From Pseudomonas serbica (GTDB taxonomy: Bacteria; Pseudomonadota; Gammaproteobacteria; Pseudomonadales; Pseudomonadaceae), in the NCBI RefSeq assembly GCF_028823535.1, contig NZ_JAQIYM010000017.1, positions 1-64,000 on the forward strand: DNA of 64,000 nucleotides, read 5' to 3'. Made by a program: the position numbers and the translations under genes. Positions 37,141 to 44,642 of this stretch are shown here, one piece after another. The notes below the pieces were generated by a model. The model saw only the letters and a list, made by a program, of their open reading frames with translations, searched no databases and was not told the origin of the DNA. Within the stretch, counting starts at the first letter, position 1; each line of letters begins with the position of its first letter.

Positions 37141-37992
37141 TCAACGAGATTTACATCCGATGGTCATTACTGAACTGCCCGACGCGTCGGACGCTTCCTT
37201 GTCGATTACCGTCTTTATATTCGTCAACTGACTCTGCTTAAACAGTTCGCGTACCGCTTGGGCCTGCGACTCGCCATGCTCAATGACTAACCAACCTTCT
37301 CGACTTAGTAAGTGGTTCGCGAGCGAGATGATTTGCCGTATCAGTTCAAGACCATCGACCCCGGAATAGACTGACGCCTGTGGATGGTGATCACTCCACT
37401 CAGGCAGCAACTCTTGAGACTGTGGGACGTACGGAGGATTAGCGACAATCAAGCCAACTTCATGTGTGAATCGCGTAAATGCCTGTTCGTCGCGAATGTC
37501 TGCCTGCAAGAGATTGACCCGTATCCCCTTGCAGGCAAGCCTGTCGATGTTGCGCTTGAGGTACTGCACCGCTATCTCATCAAACTCCACGCATGTCACT
37601 TTCAGATCTGGTCTGCGCCGTGCGATCGCCAGGCCAATCGCTCCGCTTCCAGCACACAAATCGAGAACACTCGCTCCCGATCGCAGCGCAGCGTTGGCCT
37701 CCAGCCACTTGTGAATGATTTGGCTGTGAGGACGGGGGATAAACACGCCGGTACCTACCACCAGCGGCATTTCGTCAAACTCCACCATGCCAACAATATG
37801 CCCGAGAGGAATTCGGTTACAGCGCTCTTGAACCGCCAACATAAATTCTTCGATCGCACGGCCTTTATCCACCCGTTCGATATAGCGATCTATAAGACAA
37901 CTCAAATCTTCTTCCAAGTCCCAGACACCAGATTCCTGCAACATGGCCCGCGCTTGACTAATAGCAAGATACTCACGATCAGTAAGACTCAT
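37141..37992 (-). CDS. PrmC/HemK-like SAM methyltransferase in the pap cluster
   Basis: A 283-residue methyltransferase with the PrmC layout: a helical N-terminal domain (residues 1-95) leading to the linker GTGVFIPRPHSQ, a SAM site VLDLCAGSGAIGLAIARRRPD, the acidic end of motif II (CVEFDEIA), and NPPYVPQ. The NPPY motif belongs to enzymes that methylate nitrogen attached to a planar group (glutamine amide, adenine, cytosine). Beside papABC, an aniline nitrogen is an attractive target (inference). It differs from housekeeping prmC, which sits beside prfA. The start at 37992 (AAGGAG 5 nt upstream) overlaps the preceding stop as ATGA. Confidence 0.85.
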   Translation of the reverse strand: MSLTDREYLAISQARAMLQESGVWDLEEDLSCLIDRYIERVDKGRAIEEFMLAVQERCNRIPLGHIVGMVEFDEMPLVVGTGVFIPRPHSQIIHKWLEANAALRSGASVLDLCAGSGAIGLAIARRRPDLKVTCVEFDEIAVQYLKRNIDRLACKGIRVNLLQADIRDEQAFTRFTHEVGLIVANPPYVPQSQELLPEWSDHHPQASVYSGVDGLELIRQIISLANHLLSREGWLVIEHGESQAQAVRELFKQSQLTNIKTVIDKEASDASGSSVMTIGCKSR

Positions 37993-39422
37993 GACCACTC
38001 CTTGTAATACTGCGAAAGTCTTTTCAAGATCGACTCATAAAGATAAGAGAACGCCACCAATTCCGGCGGGGGCGTAAATGACGGATGCAAGTCATTTATC
38101 AGCTCCTCATAATTACGCGACAGCCCTTCATCCAGAAGAGGAAACCAATAAGGTTTTATATCCCAACGATATTCATATCCTGTGGCAAACATCTGCTGTA
38201 CCGTTTCCCTGACTGTATGCTCGCGGGCAAACCCAGATAACGGAGCACGGACTGGTTTGAAAGGGCTGAGATCCAGATCGGGAGTCTCTACATCGGTTAG
38301 GCAATCAGCTATATAGCGCGCCAACAATGGTGATTGGTGAAGGCCATCTCGGTAGGTACCTGTTGCGAGCCAAAGACCTTTGATGCAGCACTCGCCAATC
38401 AATGGGAAACCATCTGCTGGAATTGGTCTATTGCCAACTTGTATGGAAATTATTTCAGCGCCATGAAGGTCCAGATTCAATTGATCAACAGCACAATCAA
38501 GTAAAAACTGAACATCTGATATGAGAGCCTGTTGCTTTGGCCGCTCCGAAATAATGTTAGTTGCGCCCAGATACAAGACTCCATCCCCACGAGGGACGCA
38601 GTGTAAGCCGCATGCAAAGGCACGATTTGGCGTCCGTATGACCGAACTTGGTAAATCGACCCCTTCTGGCATCTTTACGAGAATGGAAACGCCATAACCA
38701 CTGAACAGCGGTGGAATTTTCTTTACAAGTTCGTCGAAACCACTGAGCAAATCCAGAGATTGAACGCCTGCGGCAACCACAACCTTCTTTGCCCAGAGAA
38801 CCTCCCCACTGCACAACTCGACACCCGTTGCTACCCCACCCTCAGCCAACACTCGCTTAGCATTCTCATTTTTCAGAGTGCCGCCTTCGGTGACAAATGC
38901 AGCATCCAGTTTTTCCAGTAAAAGGTGCGAATTCACCGAATGTTCGTTTGGTATGTATAACCCCCGCAGAGGGCGAACCAGATGGTTGGGCTTAAGCCAC
39001 TCCATCTTGCGTGGATCAACAATTTCGAACGGTTCACCATACTCACGAAGGGTACTTTCGATGGTGTCGTAGTTAACGCTGTCTACCTCATCCATGCCGG
39101 CGGTATTAAGCAGCACATGGGTCCCAATAGCGGTAAATAACGAACTAGAATTACCTGAAGAGGTTGCCAACCGCTGCGCCCAGCTTGACCACAGGTGTTG
39201 GGCTTGTCGGTCCATATCTAGTTTCAATCGACCATAATCGCTCGAAAGTAACCCGCTTGTTACCTCCCCGAAACATCCATTCATAGCTCCCGCGGCTTTT
39301 GACGCTGCATTTGTGCGATCCGTCTCACCAACGCGACATACACTTAATCCTCGTGTTGATAGCTCATATGCAATTGAGCCACCAACTGCTCCTGCACCCA
39401 CGACAATAACATCGAATTCCAT
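37989..39422 (-). CDS. FAD-dependent amine/amino-acid oxidase (DAO/DadA-like), first gene of the pap cluster
   Basis: A 477-residue flavoprotein of the DAO family. The N-terminal dinucleotide motif FDVIVVGAGAVGGSIAYELSTRG is followed, near the C-terminal part of the fold, by GNRPIPADGFPLIGE and LWLATGTYRDGLHQSPLLARYIADCL, the family's FAD contacts. A roughly 80-residue C-terminal extension (from ARE HTVRETVQQM onward) is not part of the usual fold. Relatives oxidise C-N bonds of amino acids or secondary amines; here it may act on an N-methylated or aminoketone intermediate. It leads the seven-gene operon, behind a long AT-rich leader. Confidence 0.85.
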   Translation of the reverse strand: MEFDVIVVGAGAVGGSIAYELSTRGLSVCRVGETDRTNAASKAAGAMNGCFGEVTSGLLSSDYGRLKLDMDRQAQHLWSSWAQRLATSSGNSSSLFTAIGTHVLLNTAGMDEVDSVNYDTIESTLREYGEPFEIVDPRKMEWLKPNHLVRPLRGLYIPNEHSVNSHLLLEKLDAAFVTEGGTLKNENAKRVLAEGGVATGVELCSGEVLWAKKVVVAAGVQSLDLLSGFDELVKKIPPLFSGYGVSILVKMPEGVDLPSSVIRTPNRAFACGLHCVPRGDGVLYLGATNIISERPKQQALISDVQFLLDCAVDQLNLDLHGAEIISIQVGNRPIPADGFPLIGECCIKGLWLATGTYRDGLHQSPLLARYIADCLTDVETPDLDLSPFKPVRAPLSGFAREHTVRETVQQMFATGYEYRWDIKPYWFPLLDEGLSRNYEELINDLHPSFTPPPELVAFSYLYESILKRLSQYYKEWS

Positions 39423-39842
39423 GTAAACCTCGAACCGTCACCAGCAACGGAGAAATAAATTATTAATCAGGAAACAATTTATTTCTAAGGCTTCATCACA
39501 TCGCAATTCAATGCGCGAGTTATTTCATGATATTTCCACGTTACAAATTGACATAAGTATATGCAAAATGTAGGAACAAGCCTTCAGACAACAGAAGGCA
39601 AACAACAAAAAACACCACAAATGAAATTCATGTTTCAGCAATACCAATTCTCAATATTGCGGACACTCGTACTCAACAGAACAAATAATCTACTGGACGC
39701 ACTCCTTACAAAATAAATTCAGCCATAAATATTGGACAGTACCAATTTTATTAGCCTAGATTATTTTATCTAGCGAGGTTTCCGCCTTGCGCGATGGGCG
39801 ACATCAATATTTGAAAGGTATTTTCTTTCGACGTACAAAAGC
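39423..39842. other. AT-rich promoter region of the pap cluster
   Basis: About 420 bp with no gene, visibly the most AT-rich part of the window. Besides the 11-bp inverted repeat near the start codon it holds two small inverted repeats, ATTGG-N6-CCAAT (39731-39746) and CTAGAT-N6-ATCTAG (39756-39773). A possible minus-strand -10 (TATACT) is near 39560. This is the sort of sequence MvaT-family silencers bind. No regulator gene is adjacent. Confidence 0.5.
39451..39486. promoter_or_regulatory. inverted repeat before the pap operon
   Basis: Perfect 11-bp arms AGAAATAAATT (39451-39461) and AATTTATTTCT (39476-39486) separated by 14 nt, starting 28 bp upstream of the first start codon. It could be an operator for an unlinked regulator or a leader hairpin. 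Confidence 0.5.
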
Positions 39843-39872
39843 AAACGCCCCGATCAAGTCGGGGCGTTTGTT
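39843..39872 (-). terminator. intrinsic terminator of galU
   Basis: AAACGCCCCGA-TCAAG-TCGGGGCGTTT, a perfect 11-bp stem ending in a short A/T run, lies 66 bp past the galU stop. Symmetric, so it may also isolate the pap promoter from galU. Confidence 0.88.
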
Positions 39873-39938
39873 AAGGCCTTCATCAGCATGATTACATGCT
39901 TGTGAAGATCGCTTTCAATACAAGCGGCTGGGGCGCTA

Positions 39939-40778
39939 TCAGTAAGCCTTGCCCGTCTTGTAGAAGTTCTCGAAGCAGAAGTTGGTCGCGTCGATGTAGC
40001 CTTCGGCGCCGCCGCAGTCGAAACGCTTGCCCTTGAACTTGTAGGCCATCACGCAGCCGTTCTGGGCCTGTTTCATCAGGGCGTCGGTGATCTGGATTTC
40101 GCCGCCCTTGCCTGGCTCGGTCTGTTCGATCAGGTCGAAGATGTCCGGGGTCAGGATGTAGCGGCCGATGATGGCCAGGTTCGATGGCGCATCTTCAGGT
40201 TTTGGTTTTTCGACCATGCTGTGCACGCGGTAGATGTCGTCGCGGATCATCTCGCCGGCGATCACGCCGTACTTGTTGGTCTCTTGCGGGTCGACTTCCT
40301 GGATGGCCACGATCGAGCAGCGGAACTGCTTGTACAGCTTGACCATCTGGGTCAGTACGCCGTCGCCTTCGAGGTTGACGCACAGGTCGTCCGCCAGTAC
40401 CACGGCGAAGGGTTCGTCGCCGATCAGCGGACGGCCGGTCAGGATCGCGTGGCCCAGGCCTTTCATTTCGGTCTGGCGGGTGTAGGAGAACGAGCAGTTA
40501 TCGAGCAGCTTGCGGATGCCGACCAGGTACTTTTCCTTATCGGTGCCCTTGATCTGGTTTTCCAGCTCGTAGCTGATGTCGAAATGGTCTTCCAGGGCGC
40601 GCTTGCCGCGACCGGTGACGATGGAAATCTCCGTCAGGCCGGCGTCCAGGGCTTCTTCGACGCCGTACTGGATCAGTGGCTTGTTTACCACCGGCAGCAT
40701 TTCCTTGGGCATGGCTTTGGTCGCTGGCAGGAAGCGAGTGCCGTAACCGGCTGCTGGAAACAAGCATTTCTTGATCAT
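39939..40778 (-). CDS. galU: UTP-glucose-1-phosphate uridylyltransferase
   Basis: A 279-residue nucleotidyltransferase making UDP-glucose for LPS core, exopolysaccharides and trehalose. The N-terminal signature CLFPAAGYGTRFLPATKAMPKEMLPVVNKPLIQYGVEEA is complete, as are VVLADDLC (metal-binding Asp), VEKPKPEDAPSNLAIIGRYIL and the C-terminal KFKGKRFDCGG. AAGGA lies 5 nt before the ATG. It marks the right boundary of the region that differs from the P. aeruginosa galU-gor neighbourhood. Confidence 0.97.
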   Translation of the reverse strand: MIKKCLFPAAGYGTRFLPATKAMPKEMLPVVNKPLIQYGVEEALDAGLTEISIVTGRGKRALEDHFDISYELENQIKGTDKEKYLVGIRKLLDNCSFSYTRQTEMKGLGHAILTGRPLIGDEPFAVVLADDLCVNLEGDGVLTQMVKLYKQFRCSIVAIQEVDPQETNKYGVIAGEMIRDDIYRVHSMVEKPKPEDAPSNLAIIGRYILTPDIFDLIEQTEPGKGGEIQITDALMKQAQNGCVMAYKFKGKRFDCGGAEGYIDATNFCFENFYKTGKAY

Positions 40779-41070
40779 ATAAGTCCTTGAAAGGGCTGTG
40801 TGTACGAGTTTCGGCGCAGTCTAATCAGGCGGCGTACACCTTACAATGCCCCGCACTGGCTAACCGATGCCATCATAGAGAAATATTCTCGCCGTTAGTT
40901 CCGCAGCGAGCACCGCGAATGGATCAGCAGCCTGTTATTGATAGCAGAGTCCGCCAGACTTGCACGACAAGTCAACCCGGGAGCAGGCGCACCACCGCGC
41001 GCCCATCGGCACCCGAACGGTGCATTTGGCGGTATCATGGCGCCCTTGAACCAGCCAGCGAGGCAAATAG

Positions 41071-41256
41071 ATGTCTGAAGCAAAAAGCGTCAACGGGTAT
41101 TTGATCAGGGCCAAAGACGGCCAGTGGTGGGTAGCCGGCGTTGGCGGCGAGAACATTGCCGGGCCCTTCCCGTCCGAAGCCATGGCGATCGAAGTGGCAT
41201 CGGTGTTGCAGCTGGAACATCCGGCACCCAAACGACGGGGCAAGGACAAGAACTGA
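41071..41256 (+). CDS. small conserved hypothetical protein
   Basis: A 61-residue protein (MSEAKSVNGYLIRAKDGQWWVAGVGGENIAGPFPSEAMAIEVASVL...), soluble, with a basic tail (PKRRGKDKN). GAGG precedes the ATG and a strong terminator follows, which supports it being a real gene. The GPFPSEAMAIEVA segment looks like a small alpha-beta fold. Function unknown. It is divergent from galU across about 290 bp. Confidence 0.75.
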   Translation: MSEAKSVNGYLIRAKDGQWWVAGVGGENIAGPFPSEAMAIEVASVLQLEHPAPKRRGKDKN

Positions 41257-41268
41257 TCCAGGCCCGAC

Positions 41269-41295
41269 GCCCTGCCCTAGTGCAGGGCTTTTTTT
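41269..41295 (+). terminator. intrinsic terminator
   Basis: GCCCTGC-CCTAGT-GCAGGGC followed by seven Ts, 12 bp after the 61-residue gene. Confidence 0.93.
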
Positions 41296-41386
41296 GGCAA
41301 TCCCTGTAAGAAGTGGCCTTTCGCTATAACCTTTTGCCGCCCGCGCTGTCACAGGCATTGCCCCTACTCCTGACGACGACAACGAC

Positions 41387-41668
41387 ATGACCAAATTTCT
41401 GCCGCTGATAGCGCTGCTGGCCCTCACTGGCTGCGCCACCTCCGAGACCACTTACCTGAACAATGGCGAACAAGGCCTGGCCATCGACTGTTCCGGCGAG
41501 GCCAATTCCTGGGCGACCTGTTACGAAAAGGCCGAGGCTTCCTGCGCCGGCACTGGCTACCGGATTGTCGGCACCGACGGCACGCCCGCCTCCAAGGAAA
41601 GCGACAAGACCCTGGGCGTCGACGTTGGCAACTACAAGAACCGTAGCGTCGTGGTGGTCTGCAAATAA
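41387..41668 (+). CDS. small lipoprotein
   Basis: A 93-residue protein with a lipoprotein signal peptide (MTKFLPLIALLALTGCA, lipobox LTGC with Cys16). The mature part carries four more cysteines (IDCSG, ATCYE, ASCAG, VVCK), probably two disulphides. Residues +2/+3 (A, T) suggest outer-membrane sorting. Function unknown. It ends close to a convergent small gene. Confidence 0.82.
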   Translation: MTKFLPLIALLALTGCATSETTYLNNGEQGLAIDCSGEANSWATCYEKAEASCAGTGYRIVGTDGTPASKESDKTLGVDVGNYKNRSVVVVCK

Positions 41669-41680
41669 GGGCCGAGCGAC

Positions 41681-41911
41681 TTACATGTGGATTTCCGCGA
41701 ACTTGATCCCCAGGCCGCGCACGGTCTCGACCAGCGCGTCGAGACTGTCGAAGGATTCGACTTCGTCGCTATCGTCTACAAGGAAAAAACTGCGTCCGGC
41801 GCTTTTTTTGAAAAACACGATCCATTCCCCCGGATTCGCCGGGTTCTGAATCACATGGGTGGCGCAGATATGGCCCTCTGCGTGCCGCTCCCGTACCTTC
41901 TCTCGCTTCAT
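41681..41911 (-). CDS. small hypothetical protein
   Basis: A 76-residue protein starting at 41911 (MKREKVRERHAEGHICATHVIQN) with GGAG 6 nt upstream. It reads as a small alpha-beta domain (GEWIVFFKKSAGRSFFLVDDSDEVESFDSLDALVETVRGLGIKFAEIHM). No known family recognised. It is 72 bp downstream of the lipoprotein gene at 41984-42340 on the same strand. Confidence 0.7.
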   Translation of the reverse strand: MKREKVRERHAEGHICATHVIQNPANPGEWIVFFKKSAGRSFFLVDDSDEVESFDSLDALVETVRGLGIKFAEIHM

Positions 41912-41983
41912 GCTCGACTCCAGAAATGACAATGCCGCCAAAGCCTTGCTTTGACGGCATCGGTGCTGACAGTCGACATTCTA

Positions 41984-42340
41984 TCAGCCGGAAATGCACG
42001 CCGTGGCGGCATCGCGAACGTCGAAGGGGCGAAGCGGTACGTTGGAGATACGCTCATGCAGCTTGATGCTGCTGCCGCCGGAGCGCTCCTCGATATCAAA
42101 TACCGCGGCGGGACCCGATGAAAGCTTCTGTGGCACGATCACCCGCACCCCGTCCTTCTGCTCCTCAATTTGCAAGGCGCCTCGGCTCTCGGCGAGTTTT
42201 TCGCTCAGGCATTGGGCGTACTCATGGGGCTTCTTGCCTGAAATCACATTCATGGTCGGCAAGGTCTCGTTGATCTCCGAAACACTTGCACAACCACTGA
42301 TTGCCAAAACCCACGGCAAGCCCAAGATGCCCCACTTCAT
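41984..42340 (-). CDS. small lipoprotein
   Basis: A 118-residue protein with a lipoprotein signal (MKWGILGLPWVLAISGCAS, lipobox ISGC). The mature region (SEKLAESRGALQIEEQKDGVRVIVPQKLSSGPAAVFDIEERSGGSSIKLHERI) is beta-rich with two cysteines. Function unknown. Likely co-transcribed with the small gene at 41681-41911. Confidence 0.8.
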   Translation of the reverse strand: MKWGILGLPWVLAISGCASVSEINETLPTMNVISGKKPHEYAQCLSEKLAESRGALQIEEQKDGVRVIVPQKLSSGPAAVFDIEERSGGSSIKLHERISNVPLRPFDVRDAATACISG

Positions 42341-42552
42341 ACGAAACCTCCGATAAAGACCCTCCGACAGCTCAAACCCGGGTTTTCTCCAAACCGCGGT
42401 GGTTTTTTCTTCATTGGCGTGGGCAATCTGCGTTTTTTATTGCCCCTGGGGGCCTGCACAGCCGGATAATAACGCCTCAGGGCTGATAAACTGCGCCTAT
42501 CGACCATGCTATCGTTTTGATTTTGTAGAAAAAGCCCTTCTGGAGGCGCCTC

Positions 42553-42855
42553 ATGAAATTTATCCACCAGCGCGAGCACCTCAACGAAGACGACATCGTC
42601 GTCATTCAATGCTCGCAGACGTGCAACATACGCTTGATGAACGACGCCAACTTCCGCAGCTTCAAGAATGGCGGTCGTCACACCTACCACGGCGGCGCAT
42701 TCGACACCTTTCCGGCCCGCATCACGGCGCCGAGCACCGGGTTCTGGAACATCACCATCGACACGGTGAACCGCCGGCCGATCAGTGTGACGCGCAAGCC
42801 GACCCTGACGCATTCGATCAAGATCATCCGCCGCTCCAGCTCGAAACTGAGCTGA
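42553..42855 (+). CDS. DUF1883-like protein
   Basis: A 100-residue protein (MKFIHQREHLNEDDIVVIQCSQTCNIRLMNDANFRSFKNG...) matching the small DUF1883 family: a compact beta domain with NIRLMND, GGAF and GFWNITID blocks. GGAGG lies 6 nt before the ATG. Function unknown; in other bacteria such domains appear alone or fused to TIR-like domains (recollection, not checked). Confidence 0.75.
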   Translation: MKFIHQREHLNEDDIVVIQCSQTCNIRLMNDANFRSFKNGGRHTYHGGAFDTFPARITAPSTGFWNITIDTVNRRPISVTRKPTLTHSIKIIRRSSSKLS

Positions 42856-42884
42856 GCAGCGCCTTACTCCGCACACAGGCAGGT

Positions 42885-43061
42885 ATGACCGTGGCCCAGA
42901 CGACCAAATACGTCATCAAGTACAAACTCAATGGCGAACGCCGCTTCGAATTTGCCCAGTTGGAAAATGGCACTGCAGAGGAAGCCAAAGCCGCGCTGGA
43001 TGCCCTTCATGGGCAGGGCGACGACGTGATCAGCGACATCAGTGTCAGCAAAGCGCTCTAA
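42885..43061 (+). CDS. small hypothetical protein
   Basis: A 58-residue protein (MTVAQTTKYVIKYKLNGERRFEFAQLENGTAEEAKAALDALHG...) beginning 30 bp after the DUF1883-like gene. It looks like one small beta-beta-alpha domain. The ribosome site (CAGG) is weak; coupling to the preceding gene is likely. Function unknown. Confidence 0.65.
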   Translation: MTVAQTTKYVIKYKLNGERRFEFAQLENGTAEEAKAALDALHGQGDDVISDISVSKAL

Positions 43062-43179
43062 CATTGCCCGCAGTGAACAGGGACGTCTGCTTCCTGCCGA
43101 CATTCGAGCGCAAGCGTCGGAGTGTTCACATTCGTTACGCCTCTTAGTCTGGCCACCTCGATAACCTGAGGGCACGGCA

Positions 43180-43884
43180 ATGAGCGAGCAATATCTGGAC
43201 AGGCTGGACTGGCCCCTGCTGGAACAGCAACTCGATCAGGACGGCTGCGCGGTTATCGCGTCGCTGTTGAGCCACAAGGCCTGTGATCAAATCAGCGCCT
43301 TGTACGGCCAGGCGGAACCCTTTCGCTCGCAGGTGATCATGGCCCGCCACGGTTTCGGCCGTGGCGAGTACAAGTATTTCGACTATCCCTTGCCGCCGCT
43401 GGTGGCCCGCCTGCGCAGTGCGCTGTACCCACGGCTGGTGCCTATTGCCAACCGCTGGCATGAGCAAATGGACCTGCCGAGCCGGTTTCCCGACAGCCAC
43501 CCGGCCTTCCTCGAGCGCTGTCACGCCGCCGGCCAGCAACGTCCTACGCCACTGTTGCTGCAATACGGCCCCCAGGACTACAACTGCCTGCACCAGGATC
43601 TGTATGGCGAGCACGTCTTCCCCTTGCAGGTGGCGATTCTTCTGTCGGAGCCGGGAGAAGACTTCACCGGCGGTGAGTTCGTATTGACCGAGCAGCGCCC
43701 GCGCATGCAGTCGCGCCCACAGGTCATCGGTCTGAAAAAAGGCGACGGCCTGATCTTCGCGGTCAACCAGCGCCCGGTCAAAGGCGTGCGCGGCTACTAT
43801 CGGGTATCCCTGCGCCACGGCGTCAGTCGCCTGCACAGCGGAAAACGGCATACCCTTGGGATCATCTTTCACGACGCATCATGA
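43180..43884 (+). CDS. 2OG-Fe(II) oxygenase, first gene of the alkylation-repair operon
   Basis: A 234-residue prolyl-4-hydroxylase-like oxygenase. The iron ligands His138 and Asp140 are in NCLHQDLYGEHVFPLQVAILLS, and the distal His/Arg pair lies in the C-terminal segment RHGVSRLHSGKRHTLGIIFHDA. The protein uses 2-oxoglutarate and O2; its substrate is not known, but its place before alkB and ada (ATGA overlap with alkB) suggests a role in the alkylation response. Confidence 0.88.
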   Translation: MSEQYLDRLDWPLLEQQLDQDGCAVIASLLSHKACDQISALYGQAEPFRSQVIMARHGFGRGEYKYFDYPLPPLVARLRSALYPRLVPIANRWHEQMDLPSRFPDSHPAFLERCHAAGQQRPTPLLLQYGPQDYNCLHQDLYGEHVFPLQVAILLSEPGEDFTGGEFVLTEQRPRMQSRPQVIGLKKGDGLIFAVNQRPVKGVRGYYRVSLRHGVSRLHSGKRHTLGIIFHDAS

Positions 43885-44555
43885 GCTCCATGAACCCGAT
43901 CAACCTTGACCTGTTTGCCGACGCAGAACCCGAACAGCAACCTCGGTGCGAGCAGATCGGCGAACAATCCTACGTCCTCAGGGGCTTTACCCTGCCCTGG
44001 CTGGAGCGTGTGCTGCCGGCACTGGATGCCGTGTTGGCGGCGGCACCGTTCCGGCAAATGGTTACCCCTGGGGGCTTCACCATGTCGGTTGCCCTGAGCA
44101 GTTGCGGAACATGGGGCTGGACCACCGACCGCAGCGGCTATCGCTACACCCGCGACGACCCGCAGACCGGCCTGCCCTGGCCGTCCATGCCCGAGGTGTT
44201 TTTTCAATTGGCGCAGGCGGCGGCATTGGCGGCAGGGTTTGCCGATTTCGTGCCGGACTCCTGCCTGATCAATCGCTATGTGCCCGGGGCGAAGATGTCC
44301 TTACATCAGGACAAGGACGAAAAGTCCTACGCTGCGCCTATCGTTTCGGTATCCCTGGGATTGCCCGCGATGTTCCTGTTCGGCGGCTTCGCGCGTAGCG
44401 ACAAAAGCCAACGGGTACCGCTGCTGCACGGCGACGTCGTGGTCTGGGGTGGCGTGGATCGCTTGCGTTATCACGGCGTTCTGCCGATCAAGGCTGGCCA
44501 ACACCCACGCCTGGGCGAACAGCGGATCAACTTCACGTTTCGAACCGCTCGATGA
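43881..44555 (+). CDS. alkB: DNA oxidative demethylase AlkB
   Basis: A 224-residue Fe(II)/2OG dioxygenase that removes methyl groups from 1-methyladenine and 3-methylcytosine. All key residues are present: His142 and Asp144 (SLHQDKDE), His198 (RLRYHGVLP), Arg215 and Arg221 (RINFTFRTAR), together with the nucleotide-recognition segment TWGWTTDRSGYRYT. Translation is coupled to the upstream oxygenase through an ATGA overlap. Confidence 0.96.
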   Translation: MSSMNPINLDLFADAEPEQQPRCEQIGEQSYVLRGFTLPWLERVLPALDAVLAAAPFRQMVTPGGFTMSVALSSCGTWGWTTDRSGYRYTRDDPQTGLPWPSMPEVFFQLAQAAALAAGFADFVPDSCLINRYVPGAKMSLHQDKDEKSYAAPIVSVSLGLPAMFLFGGFARSDKSQRVPLLHGDVVVWGGVDRLRYHGVLPIKAGQHPRLGEQRINFTFRTAR

Positions 44556-44642
44556 TGCCGTGGAGTTTGACCGCAAGCGCCGGAGTGTGGGCAGATTGGC
44601 CGGCGGTTAATCTGCGGCAAACGGGACAACGGACGTAAAGCC

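Noticed and set aside
30910..39422. Assignment of the pap operon to obafluorin or chloramphenicol biosynthesis
   Set aside because: Both need NRPS genes, and obafluorin also needs a transaldolase; none is present in this operon.
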